Positions 8,921 through 18,500 of a DNA stretch of 64,000 nt are shown here, piece by piece. The stretch lies in the NCBI RefSeq assembly GCF_003865135.1, contig NZ_BHZC01000001.1:9052001-9116000 (forward strand). The letters run 5' to 3'. The position numbers and the translations under genes were made by a program. Source of the DNA: Streptomyces chrestomyceticus JCM 4735 (GTDB lineage Bacteria > Actinomycetota > Actinomycetes > Streptomycetales > Streptomycetaceae). Each line of letters begins with the position of its first letter. Position 1 is the stretch's first letter. The notes below the pieces were generated by a model. The model saw only the letters and a program-made list of their open reading frames with translations, was not told the origin of the DNA and made no database searches.

Positions 8921-10264
8921 GTGCGTCGATGGACCGCAGTTCTGGTGGTGCTGGCAGGAGCCTGCGCCGCAACGTTGCCCGCGGTGTCCGCGCACGGCGC
9001 GGGCCCCGCACCGGCCGGTCCGTACGGGGACCTGCGCCGGGTCAGCGTCAGCGCCACCGGGGAACAGGCCGACGGCGACTCCTCCGGCCCGGTACTGAGC
9101 GCCGACGGCCACGTCCTCGTCTTCTCCAGTGAGGCGCGCAATCTCGTACCGGGCCTCCCCGAGGGCACCGGTATCCAGTTGTACGCCAAGGACCTCCGTA
9201 CCGGGCGCGTCGATCTCGTCAGCGCGAATCCGGACGGCTCGCCGGGGTACGAGCCCGGCTACACCCACTCCGTGAGCGCCGACGGCCGGTTCGTCGCCTT
9301 CGACTCGCCGTCGCAGACACTCGACCCGCAGGACCGCGGTGACGGCATGGACGTCTTCGTCCGCGACCGCTGGACGGGCACCACCGCACTGGTCACCCGG
9401 CACGACGGCGATCCGGCCGCCGAACGCAGCTTCTCGCCCTCCATCAGCGCCGACGGGCGCCACCTCGCCTTCACCTCGCTGCGCGCCGACCTCGTGCCAG
9501 GGGACATCAACGCACAGGCGGACGTCTTCGTCCGGGACCTCCGGAAGGGCAGCACCGAACTGGTCAGTGTGGCCAGTGACGGTACGCAGGGCACCGCGCC
9601 CTCCTCCGACCCGGTCATCAGCGCCGACGGACGGCAGGTCGCCTTCACCACCGAAGCGAAGAACCTCTTCCCCTGGCCCCAGGGCGCGCCCGGCATCGCC
9701 AGGCCGCAGCCTCCTTACGTCTCCTTCGGGGTGCACGACCGGCGCACCGGTGAGACCCGGGCGGGCGCGTACAACCGGTCCGGCATCCCGGCGAAAGTCC
9801 AGTACGGGCTGCGGTTCTCCCCGGACGGCCGGTACCTCCAGTTCGACACCAGCGACGCGGTACTGCCCGGGGACCGGCCGGGCATGTGGGGCTCGTACTC
9901 CCGTGACCTGCGCACCGGCGCGTACGCGCGGCTGGCGGCCCGTCCCGACGGCGGTCCCCCGACGGGCAGCGTGACCGGCGGCGGGCTCAGCGCGGACAAC
10001 CGGACCACCTACTTCACCACCAACGCCCCCGACCTGGTCCCGGACGACACCAACGGCACCTGGGACGTCTTCGCACGCGACCTGCGGACCGGGCGGGTCA
10101 CCCGCCTCAGCTCGACGCCCGACGGCGGGCCGTCCGCCGGAGCCTCCTTCGGGGTGTCCTCCGACCGCGGGGGCCGGCTGGTCGCCTTCGCCGGTGCCGG
10201 TGACGACCTGGTGCCGGGCGACACCAACGGCGCGACGGACCTCTTCGTACGGCGCCTGCGCTGA
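8921..10264 (+). CDS. Secreted TolB-like/PD40 beta-propeller protein
   Basis: 447 residues from GTG (GGTAGGGAGG upstream). A Sec signal peptide (RRWTAVLVVLAGACAATLP, likely cut after AHGAG) precedes six to seven repeated PD40 blades. Each blade carries a phrase like SADGRHLAFTS or SADGRFVAFDS followed by VFVRDLRTG. The propeller fills residues about 40-445 with no other domain, so it is probably a binding protein outside the cell rather than an enzyme. It ends just before a hairpin and a convergent gene. Confidence 0.8.
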   Translation: MRRWTAVLVVLAGACAATLPAVSAHGAGPAPAGPYGDLRRVSVSATGEQADGDSSGPVLSADGHVLVFSSEARNLVPGLPEGTGIQLYAKDLRTGRVDLVSANPDGSPGYEPGYTHSVSADGRFVAFDSPSQTLDPQDRGDGMDVFVRDRWTGTTALVTRHDGDPAAERSFSPSISADGRHLAFTSLRADLVPGDINAQADVFVRDLRKGSTELVSVASDGTQGTAPSSDPVISADGRQVAFTTEAKNLFPWPQGAPGIARPQPPYVSFGVHDRRTGETRAGAYNRSGIPAKVQYGLRFSPDGRYLQFDTSDAVLPGDRPGMWGSYSRDLRTGAYARLAARPDGGPPTGSVTGGGLSADNRTTYFTTNAPDLVPDDTNGTWDVFARDLRTGRVTRLSSTPDGGPSAGASFGVSSDRGGRLVAFAGAGDDLVPGDTNGATDLFVRRLR

Positions 10265-10267
10265 GGG

Positions 10268-10309
10268 GGCGGGCGGTGTACGGAACCGGGCCGTCCGCCT
10301 CCGCCCGCC
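10268..10309. terminator. Hairpin between convergent genes
   Basis: GGCGGGCGG at 10268-10276 pairs with CCGCCCGCC at 10301-10309 (9 of 9). The loop is 24 bases and there is no clear U-run. It lies between the converging propeller and GPP34 genes, so bidirectional termination is plausible. Confidence 0.4.
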
Positions 10310-10336
10310 GGGCCCACGCCGCGCCGTCCCCTCCCG

Positions 10337-10957
10337 TCACACGCCTCGCCAGATGTTGTCGAAGGCCGCCTGCTCGACGGAGCGTCGTTGCCGTACGCCC
10401 TCCAGCTCCACCACTGCCTCGTTGACGGCGGCGAGGACGGTCACGACCGCGTCGTCGGTCCCGCTCAGGGCGTCGTCGGCCGGCGCTTCGCGCATTCCGG
10501 CCGCCGCCGCGAGAGCGGCGAGGACGGGTTCGCCCGAGGCCCAGCGGTCGGCCGCGTGGCTGCGGGCGGCCGAGGCGGCCACCGTCGTCCGGCCCTTGAG
10601 GAACGGAAGCCGACGGCGCTCGCGGGTCAGGGTTCCCTCTTGTGTCAGGGCGGCCCGGTAGACCGCCGACAGGCCGCGGCCCCGGCGCCACAGCCAGTCC
10701 TCGACCGACTCGTGGGGCGCCTGCCGGACGAGCGCCGACGCCGCCGCGTCCAGCAGGCGGTCGGCCGGCGCTCTCCGGTCGCGGTCGTCGGGAACGATGC
10801 GGTCGCCGTCCAGGGTGAGGGCCCCGGCGCGCAGGAGGTCGATCACCTCGGCTCCCGCCAGGGCGAGGGAGAGATCGCCCGGGTCCACCGGGCGGGGTTC
10901 AGCCGCGTCCTTGGAGGCGAGCACGGCGACGATCTGGAGGTCCCGCGGTGTGGTCAT
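10337..10957 (-). CDS. GPP34 (GOLPH3/VPS74-like) family protein
   Basis: 206 residues. The arrangement matches bacterial GPP34 proteins: an N-terminal segment with LSLALAGAEVIDLLRAGALT, a middle with PADRLLDAAASALVRQAPHE and VEDWLWRRGRGLSAVYRAAL, then RERRRLPFLKGRT and a final helical part with AVLAAVNEAVVELEG. In eukaryotes GOLPH3 binds PI4P. The Streptomyces proteins have no established role. No signal or membrane segment. It is convergent with the propeller gene, and its upstream region is shared with the sulfur operon. Confidence 0.75.
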   Translation of the reverse strand: MTTPRDLQIVAVLASKDAAEPRPVDPGDLSLALAGAEVIDLLRAGALTLDGDRIVPDDRDRRAPADRLLDAAASALVRQAPHESVEDWLWRRGRGLSAVYRAALTQEGTLTRERRRLPFLKGRTTVAASAARSHAADRWASGEPVLAALAAAAGMREAPADDALSGTDDAVVTVLAAVNEAVVELEGVRQRRSVEQAAFDNIWRGV

Positions 10958-11152
10958 GACGAAGGCTCCGTGTCAGGGGGACCCGCGGCGGTACGGCGGT
11001 GAGTGGCCGGGGGCGGGGAGGGGCGGAGTGGGAACCACGGACGACAACGGGCGGTGTACCGCGCGGAGTTGACCGGCTCCGACTGTAGCCCGGTCCGTGC
11101 TCCAGCGACGGCTCGGCGCGCGCCACCGCCTCGGGCCCGGCCGGATTCCCCG

Positions 11153-11168
11153 ATACCCCACCGGGTAC
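11153..11168. promoter_or_regulatory. CsoR/CstR-type operator copy 1
   Basis: ATACCCCACCGGGTAC: arms ATACCC and GGGTAC around CACC, one mismatch from a perfect inverted repeat. It lies 98 bases before copy 2. Confidence 0.6.
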
Positions 11169-11250
11169 CCGTCGCAGTGGGGCGCTGTCGGACGCACACG
11201 TTCCGATCCCCGGGAGCCGCCGGAATTCCCGGGTGTCCCGGCACTCCGGA

Positions 11251-11266
11251 ATACCCCCCTGGGTAT
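11251..11266. promoter_or_regulatory. CsoR/CstR-type operator copy 2
   Basis: ATACCCCCCTGGGTAT: perfect arms ATACCC/GGGTAT around CCCT. This is the form expected for CsoR-family repressors, which bind G-tract inverted repeats. It sits about 83 bases upstream of the persulfide dioxygenase start. Confidence 0.8.
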
Positions 11267-11287
11267 GCCTGTTAAGGTGGGTGACAG

Positions 11288-11303
11288 ATACCCCCGGGGG
11301 TAC
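11288..11303. promoter_or_regulatory. CsoR/CstR-type operator copy 3
   Basis: ATACCCCCGGGGGTAC: arms ATACCC/GGGTAC around CCGG. Its start is 37 bases after that of copy 2 and 61 bases before the start codon of the persulfide dioxygenase gene. Confidence 0.8.
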
Positions 11304-11348
11304 ACAGCTCCACCCCCGTCACTCCCGTTCCATGGAGGAGGCATCACC

Positions 11349-12713
11349 GTGTTCTTCGTCGACACCCTGACGTTCGAGGGCCTGGGCAACCGCAGCTACC
11401 TGGCCGGTGGCGACGGTGCCGCGGTCGTGATCGACCCGCCGCGCGACATCGACCAGGTGATCGCCGCCGCGGCGCGGCGCGGGGTGCGGATCGCGTACGT
11501 CGCGGAGACCCACATCCACAACGACTACGTCACCGGCGGCCTGGAGCTGGCCCGCGTCACCGGCGCCGCCTACCTGGTCCCGGCCGCGGCGAGCGTCTCC
11601 TTCGCCCGCACGCCCGTCGCCGACGGCGACACGGTCACGGTGGACGAGGGCCTGGTGCTGCGCGCGATCGCCACCCCCGGCCACACGCCGCACCACACCT
11701 CGTACGCGCTGGAGGACGACGGCCGGGCGGTGGCGGCCTTCACCGGCGGATCGCTGCTGATCGGCACGGTCGGCCGTCCGGACCTGGTCGAGCCGCGGCT
11801 GACCGAGCGGCTGGCCCGCGCCCAGCACGCCTCCGCCCGCCGCCTCGCCGACGAGCTCGACGACGAGGTCCCGGTGCTGCCCACCCACGGATTCGGCAGC
11901 TTCTGTTCCTCGTCCCAGGCCGAGGGCGACAGCACCACGATCGGCAAGGAGCGCACGGCCAACGACGCGCTCACCCTGGACGTGGACACCTTCGTCGCCC
12001 GCACCCTCGCCGGCTTGGAGGACGTACCTGCGTACTACGCCCACATGGGCCCCGCCAACGCCGCGGGCCCCGCCCCCGTCGACCTGACCCCGCCCGAGCC
12101 CGCCGACGCGCGGCGCATCGCCGAGCGGCTGGCCGCCGGGGAGTGGGTGGTGGACCTGCGCAGCCGCGTCGCCTTCGCCGCCGGACATGTCGCCGGATCG
12201 TTCAACTTCGAAGGGGACGGCAAGCTCGCGACCTACCTGGCCTGGTTGATCCCGTGGGGCAAGCCGGTCACCCTGCTCGCCACGACGCCGGAGCAGATCG
12301 CCGCCGCCCAGCGGGAGCTGACCCGGGTCGGCATCGACCGCCCGGCCGCCGCCGCCACCGGTGACCCGGCCGGCTGGATACGCGACGGCGAGGAACTCGC
12401 CTCGTTCCCGCGCGCTGCCTTCGCCGACCTCGCCGCCGTCCGTGAGCGTGGCACGGAGATCGTGGTGCTCGACGTCCGCCGCGCCTCCGAACGCGCCGGC
12501 GGATACGTCGAAGGCTCGGTGCACATCCCCGTCCACGAGCTGCACGGCAGGACCGGCGAGATACCGCCGGGCGTCGTGTGGGTGCACTGCGCCGGGGGCA
12601 TGCGCGCGGCGATCGCCGCCTCCCTCCTGGACGCGGTGGGACGGCAGGTCGTCGCCGTCGACGACGGTTTCGACGCCGCGATCGACGCCGGCCTGACCGT
12701 GGCCGGCTCCTGA
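11349..12713 (+). CDS. Persulfide dioxygenase-rhodanese fusion (CstB-like MBL-fold protein)
   Basis: 454 residues from GTG (GGAGGA upstream). Residues 1-240 are a metallo-beta-lactamase fold of the ETHE1/CstB type, with metal motifs ETHIHNDYVTGG and PGHTPHHTSY and the family phrase VGRPDLVE. The usual HxHxDH is HxHxDY here, which still leaves the first His used by mononuclear-iron enzymes. Two rhodanese domains follow. The first (about 255-340, VVDLRSRVAFAAGHVAGSFN) has no catalytic Cys. The second (about 360-450, VVLDVRRASERAGGYVEGS) has it in VHCAGGMRA. Such proteins oxidise low-molecular-weight persulfides to sulfite or thiosulfate. It leads the sulfur operon behind CstR-type operators, with the exporter gene 70 bases downstream. 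Confidence 0.85.
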   Translation: MFFVDTLTFEGLGNRSYLAGGDGAAVVIDPPRDIDQVIAAAARRGVRIAYVAETHIHNDYVTGGLELARVTGAAYLVPAAASVSFARTPVADGDTVTVDEGLVLRAIATPGHTPHHTSYALEDDGRAVAAFTGGSLLIGTVGRPDLVEPRLTERLARAQHASARRLADELDDEVPVLPTHGFGSFCSSSQAEGDSTTIGKERTANDALTLDVDTFVARTLAGLEDVPAYYAHMGPANAAGPAPVDLTPPEPADARRIAERLAAGEWVVDLRSRVAFAAGHVAGSFNFEGDGKLATYLAWLIPWGKPVTLLATTPEQIAAAQRELTRVGIDRPAAAATGDPAGWIRDGEELASFPRAAFADLAAVRERGTEIVVLDVRRASERAGGYVEGSVHIPVHELHGRTGEIPPGVVWVHCAGGMRAAIAASLLDAVGRQVVAVDDGFDAAIDAGLTVAGS

Positions 12714-12783
12714 TGCCCGTTCCCGATCCCGTCGCTCCCGCCCCGCAGGTCACCGGCGTGAGCGGGCAGGACGGTCCGGCAGC

Positions 12784-13529
12784 ATGAGTGCACTGATCCT
12801 GGCCCTGGTGGCGGGCGGCGTGGTCGGCCTGGCGCTCGGCGCGCTCGGCGGCGGTGGCAGCGTCCTGGCCGTCCCGGCGCTGATCTACCTCCTCGGTTTC
12901 ACCCCCGCCGAGGCCACCACGGCGAGCCTGCTCATCGTCACCGCCACCTCCCTGACCGCGCTGTACGCACATGCGCGGGCCGGACACGTGCGGTGGAAGG
13001 CGGGCGCGGCCTTCGCCGCCGCCGGTGTGCTGCCCGCGGCCCTCGCCGGAGCGGCCGCCGCCCGCCTTCCGCAGGCGGCCCTCACCCTCGCCTTCGCGGG
13101 CGTCGCCGCCCTCGCCGCGATCAAGATGCTGCGCCCCGCGGCCGCGGTGGAGGGGGACCGCGAGGTACGGAGGGGACGGGCCGCGGGGGCCGGTGCGGGG
13201 CTCGGTGCCCTGACCGGGCTGCTCGGCGTGGGAGGCGGCTTCCTCGCCGTACCGGCCCTGGTCACGGTGCTGGCCTTCGAGATGCGGGCGGCCGTCGGCA
13301 CCAGCCTGCTGGTCATCTCCGTCAACTCGCTGGCCTCACTGGCCACCCGCTTCGGGGCGGCCGGTGCCTTGGACTGGGCGGTCGTCGGCCCGTTCACCGC
13401 GGCCGCCGTCCTCGGGCCTGGGACGGCAAGCGCCTCGCCGGGAAGGTCTCGGGGCCCCGACTGCAACGCGTGTTCGCGTTCGCCCTGCTGGCGGTGGCGG
13501 CCTTCATGCTCGTCGAGGCCGTGACGTGA
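12784..13529 (+). pseudogene. TauE/SafE-family sulfite exporter, frameshifted near the 3' end
   Basis: An ATG-started integral membrane protein with the two-fold TauE repeat: GGGGSVLAVPALIYLLGFTP near the N-terminus and GLLGVGGGFLAVPALVTVLA in the middle, about seven to eight helices. Near 13415 one base is missing (CTCGG|GCCTGGGACGGC). The correct C-terminus, AWDGKRLAGKVSGPRLQRVF then AFALLAVAAFMLVEAVT, is in the next frame and ends at 13529; the unshifted frame runs to 13524 with an unrelated tail. Restored, it is about 248 residues. TauE proteins export sulfite or related anions, which fits the neighbouring persulfide dioxygenase. A sequencing error is possible. Confidence 0.75.
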
Positions 13530-13617
13530 CGGGTCCGGCGGAGCGGCGACGGACGTCTCGGTCCGGTGGGCGGACGGACGTCCCAGGCCGCCTCGGGCGA
13601 GCGGGCGTCCGGACCTC

Positions 13618-13986
<369 letters not shown>

Positions 13987-14042
13987 CTAGTCCGTCGGAG
14001 CCCGCTTCCCCGGGGCCCGGGGACGCAACGAAAAGGAACCCC

Positions 14043-14621
14043 ATGCACATGATCACCCAGACCGCCGTCCGTCCCGCCGAGGTGGCCGGCCGGCTGAGCG
14101 CCTACACCGTCGTCGACGTCCGCACCCCCGGCGAATACGCCGCGGGCCACCTGCCCGGTGCCCACAACATCCCCCTCGACCACCTCGCGAAGGCCCTCCC
14201 CGCCGTCGAGGCGGCAGCCGCCCGCGGCGAACTGCTGATGGTCTGCGCTTCCGGCAACCGCTCCGCCACCGCCTGCGAACAGCTCGCCGCCGCGGGCATC
14301 CCCGCCGCCACGCTCACCGGCGGCACCGCCGCCTGGGCCGCACAGGGCCATCCGATGGAGCGCGAGGACGACACCGGCGCCAAGGCCGCCTGGCCCATGG
14401 AACGCCAGGTCCGCCTCGCCGCCGGCTCCCTCGTCGTGGCCGGACTCGCCCTCGGCACCCGCTACCGGCACGCCCGCTGGCTGTCCGCGGCGATCGGCTG
14501 CGGCCTGGTCTTCTCCGCCGCGACCGACACCTGCGGCATGGCGGCCGTGCTGTCCAGGCTGCCGCACAACCGGCCCCGCGCCACCGACCTCGAAGCCACC
14601 CTCGCGGCCCTCGGCCGCTGA
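14043..14621 (+). CDS. Rhodanese with DUF2892 membrane tail (YgaP-like sulfurtransferase)
   Basis: 192 residues from an ATG with AAAAGGAA upstream; a second ATG two codons later is possible. Residues 10-105 are a rhodanese domain (VVDVRTPGEYAAGHLPGAHN) with active-site loop MVCASGNRSAT carrying the catalytic Cys. Residues 120-175 are a DUF2892 pair of membrane helices (ERQVRLAAGSLVVAGLALGT, then WLSAAIGCGLVFSAATDTCG). YgaP-like proteins carry persulfide on the Cys at the inner membrane. It starts 57 bases after operator copy 4, so it belongs to the same sulfur response. Confidence 0.85.
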   Translation: MHMITQTAVRPAEVAGRLSAYTVVDVRTPGEYAAGHLPGAHNIPLDHLAKALPAVEAAAARGELLMVCASGNRSATACEQLAAAGIPAATLTGGTAAWAAQGHPMEREDDTGAKAAWPMERQVRLAAGSLVVAGLALGTRYRHARWLSAAIGCGLVFSAATDTCGMAAVLSRLPHNRPRATDLEATLAALGR

Positions 14622-15414
14622 CCGGTCGGCGCCGCCCGCACGGCCGGGTCGAAAAGGGCCGGCCGCATATAGTTCCGGTGCTCCTCGGGAATCCGGGGAA
14701 ATCCGTGAGCAGAGTGGTTTCCTCCCGCCGCATTCACTCAGCTCGTTGCTGTGCGGGGCGCTGGCCATGGCGCGAGTTTCGCAGGAACGGCGTGCCGGGA
14801 AGGTGGGCCGCAGGTGCCCCTGGAGAGCGCGGTCCGGGGCGGAAGCGCCCCCTCGTACGAGGAAGTGGCGGGAGTGACGGTCGATGACGGGGCGCCGGGG
14901 CGCAGTTCCCCGGCAGGCGGGCACCCCCTCGTCCGGCGAATTCCGTGGAGCCCGCACCCAACTCCCCGTACCGGCTCCGCCTCTTCGGCCACGGAGCCGC
15001 ATTCGCTTTCGGCGCGTTCTTCGCTCGGTGGAGCTGCTGCCGACCCGGTCGTTGCAGGTCGTCGGCAGTGTCGCCAGCGGTTTCGGCTCGTACCGGGACG
15101 GGTGTGAAATCCTCGGTCAGGCTGGGGAGAAGCGCGTCGCCTTCTTCGGCGGGAATCCCTGACGGCGGTCCGTCCCGGCCCGGTGTCCGGAGTGCGGAAA
15201 ACAACCAGTTGGACGCGTACGGACCAAGTGCTCGTCCAACTGGGTGCAGTTGACCCCCTACTTCACGGACCGCAAAGTGAGGGCTGCCGACCCTCGAATC
15301 ACGGTACGCCGATCGGTCTCGACCGACGCGGAACGCGCGGAGTTGCGGAAATGCGCCGCGCCTACGGCCATGGGGTCGCCGGTTATTTCGGTCGTTGCCA
15401 TCCAAGGGGGAACC
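14622..15414. other. Long intergenic region upstream of the NRPS
   Basis: 793 bases. No ORF with Streptomyces-like codon bias or a domain was found on either strand. An open bottom-strand stretch at about 15000-15165 reads acidic ([19 protein letters not shown]) but has weak third-position bias and no clear start. Two inverted repeats lie near the right end (15205-15243, and TCGGTCTCGACCGA at 15313-15326). The NRPS promoter is expected here. Confidence 0.5.
15205..15243. promoter_or_regulatory. 11-bp perfect inverted repeat upstream of the NRPS leader ORF
   Basis: CCAGTTGGACG (15205-15215) and CGTCCAACTGG (15233-15243) are exact reverse complements separated by 17 bases. It could be a regulator site or an RNA hairpin. 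It lies 171 bases before the leader ORF. Confidence 0.55.
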
Positions 15415-15558
15415 ATGAACGGCCTGGCGTACTCGGACCTGCCCCTGTTCCTGAGCCCGTCGCTTCTCTTCCACCGGAAAGGAAGCAGGGCAACGGCCCC
15501 CTCCGAACGTCCTTCTCGCGGGACATGCTGTCGGCCCGGCACGGGGACCGGACGATGA
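15415..15558 (+). CDS. 47-codon leader ORF coupled to the NRPS
   Basis: ATG at 15415 with a strong AAGGGGG four bases upstream. The product begins [20 protein letters not shown] and then becomes Arg/Ser/Gly-rich with two adjacent Cys near residue 38. Its TGA overlaps the NRPS ATG as ATGA (15555-15558), the usual sign of translational coupling. The product resembles nothing I recognise; it is not MbtH-like. Either it is a real small protein or its translation simply delivers ribosomes to the NRPS start. Confidence 0.5.
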   Translation: MNGLAYSDLPLFLSPSLLFHRKGSRATAPSERPSRGTCCRPGTGTGR

Positions 15559-18500
15559 CCGGCCGGGAGCGCGTGTCCGCCGGAGCGCCGGCCGTTTCGG
15601 TGCCCGAACTGATCCGCCGCCAGGCGGCCCGCACACCGGACGCGGTGGCCGTGGCGGACACCGAACGCAAGGACACGTACGAGGAATTGGCAGCGGCGTC
15701 GAACCGGCTGGCCGCGTACCTGACCGCCCGGGGCGTGCGGCGCGGCGACCGGGTCGCGGTGGCGCTGGAGCGGTCGGCGGACCTGCTGACGGCGCTGCTG
15801 GGGGTATGGCAGGCGGGAGCCGCGTACGTTCCGGTGGACTGCGGGTATCCGGCGGACCGGGTGGCGTTCCTGCTGACGGACTCGGCCCCGGTGGTGGTGC
15901 TGTGCTCGCAGGCGACCCGCACCGTGACACGGCCTCTGGTTCCGGACAACGCGCGCACCGTGGTGCTGGACGACCCACAGGTGATGGCGGCGGTGGCCGC
16001 CTGCCCGCCCGGCACTACCGGGGTGACGGTGGGCGCGGAGGACGCCGCGTACATCATGTACACCTCCGGCTCGACGGGGCTGCCGAAAGGCGTCCTGGTC
16101 CCGCACGGCAGTGTGGCGGGCCTGGTGAGCGACCCGAGGTGGGGAGCGGGCCCGGACGACGCGGTGCTGGCCCACGCGCCGTACGCCTTCGACGCGTCGC
16201 TCTTCGACCTGTGGCTGCCGCTGGCGGTCGGCGGCACGGTGGTCATGGCGGAGCCGGGCGCGCCGGACGCGCGGCGACTCGGCCGGGCGGCGGCCGACGG
16301 TGTGACGGCGGTGCAGCTCACGGCCGGGCTGTTCCGGGTGATCGCGGAGGAGTCGCCGGAGTGCTTCCGGGGTTTCCGGCAGGTCATGTGCGGCGGCGAC
16401 GTGGTACCGGCCGCGGCGGTGGCCCGCGTACGGGAGGCGTGCCCGGAGGTGACCGTGCAGCATCTGTACGGGCCGACGGAGGCCACGCTGTGTGCGACGA
16501 CGCGTCCGGTCCGGCCGGGCGACGAGGTGCCGGACGTCCTGCCCCTCGGGCGGCCGCTGTCCGGCCGCCGCCTGCACGTGCTCGATCCGTGGCTGCGGCC
16601 GGTCGCACCGGGTACGGACGGCGAGCTGTACCTCGCCGGGGACGGGCTGGCCCGCGGGTACCTGGGGCGCCCGGGGTTCACTGCGGAGCGCTTCGTGGCC
16701 TGCCCGTTCGCGCCCGGTGAGCGGATGTACCGTACCGGGGACCTGGTGCGGTGGACCGCTGACGGCGAACCGGTCTTCGTCGGGCGGTCCGACGAGCAGG
16801 TCAAGATTCGTGGGTACCGGGTGGAACCGGGCGAGGTGGAAGCGGCCCTCGCCGCGCATCCGGCGGTCGGGCAGGCCGTGGTGGTGGCCCGGGAAGATCA
16901 CCCGGGCGAGCGGCGGTTGGTCGGTTACGTCGTGCCTGCCGCCGGCCCTGAGGCGGCGACGGATCCGGACGGGTTCGACGGTCACGTCGGCCCCGCAGGG
17001 CCGACCGGCCCCACTGACCCCACCGGCGACCCCGGCCACGAACACCCCGACACGCTCCTCACCGCCCTACGGGACCACCTCACCGCCACGCTCCCCGACT
17101 ACCTGATCCCGGCCGCCCTCGTACCGCTGGACCGGCTCCCGCTCACCCCGCACGGCAAGGTCGACCGCAAGGCCCTCCCGGCGCCCGGCTTCGGCACGGC
17201 CGCGCCGGAACAGCCGCGGACGGCGGCCGAGGCGACCCTGTGCGGCTTGTTCGCCGAGGTGCTGGGGCTGGACCGGGTGGGGGCGCGGGACGGCTTCTTC
17301 GCGCTGGGCGGTGACTCGATCAGCTCGATGCAACTGGTGTCGCGGGCCCGGCGGGCCGGGCTGGTCCTGACGTCCGGTCAGGTCTTCGGCCTCTTGACGC
17401 CCGAACGGCTGGCAGCGGTGGCCGAGACCGTGTCGGGCCGGCCGGAAGGCGCCACGGAGGACGACGAGGGGACCGGGGACGTGCCCTGGACCCCGGTGAT
17501 GCGGGCGCTGGGGAAGCGGGGGGCCGGCCGCGGGTTCGCACAGTGGGTGACCGTCGGCGCGCCGGCCGGGCTGACGCGGGACGTGCTGGCGGGCGGGCTG
17601 GCCGCCGTACTGGACACCCACGCCATGCTGCGCGCCCGGATCGTGACGGACGGTCCGGAGCCGGTCCTGACGGTGGCCGGGCGCGGCACGGTGGACGCGG
17701 CCTCGCTGGTCACCCGCGTCGTCCCCGAGGACGGCCGCAGTCTGGACGAGGCCGCCGAGCAGGCCGTACGGGACGCGCTGCGGCGGCTCGACCCCGCCGC
17801 CGGGACGCTCGTCCAAGCGGTCTGGCTGGACGCGGGGCCCGAGCGGAACGGCAGGCTGGTGCTGGTCGTGCACCACATGGTGGTGGACGGGGTCTCCTGG
17901 CGCATCCTGATCCCCGACCTCCGGGCCGCCTGCGAGGCGGTCGCCGCGGGACGGACGCCGGTGCTCGACCCCGTCGGAACGTCCTTCCGGCAGTGGGCCG
18001 GGCTGCTGGCGGCACAGGCGACGGACGGGCGCCGCACCGCGGAACTGGACGGCTGGAAGGCACTGCTGGACGGCGGCGACCTGACCGTGGGGATGCGGAC
18101 GCCCGATCCGCTGCGGGACACCGCCGCGACCGTGCGCCGTACGGAATGGATTGTTCCGGCCGGCCATGCGGCAACCCTGACGGGCCGCACCCCCGCCGCA
18201 TTCCACTGCGGCGTGCACGAAGTCCTGCTGTCCACGCTCGCCGGAGCGCTCACCCACTGGCGGCCGGACACCGTCCCGGCCGCCGGGCTGCTGGTGGACG
18301 TGGAGGGTCACGGCCGCGAGCCGGTGGCCGAAGGAGTGGAACTGGTCCGTACGGTGGGGTGGTTCACCGACGTGCACCCGGTCCGTCTGAACGCCGCCGG
18401 TGTCGACCTCGGCGAAGCCCTGGCGGGCGGCCCGGCGGCCGGCGCGCTGCTGAAGGCGGTCAAGGAACAGGCCAGGGCGGTGCCCGGCGACGGACTCGGC

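Larger units (their letters stand above)
10958..11348. promoter_or_regulatory. Divergent promoter region of GPP34 gene and persulfide operon
   Basis: 391 bases without a gene. The right half contains three copies of the ATACCC-N4-GGGTA(T/C) operator listed separately and a strong ribosome binding site (GGAGGA at about 11334). Nothing else was recognised in the left half. Confidence 0.6.

Noticed and set aside
15000..15165. Bottom-strand acidic peptide ([19 protein letters not shown]) as a possible RiPP precursor
   Set aside because: Weak third-position G/C bias, no clear start or ribosome binding site, and no maturation enzyme next to it.
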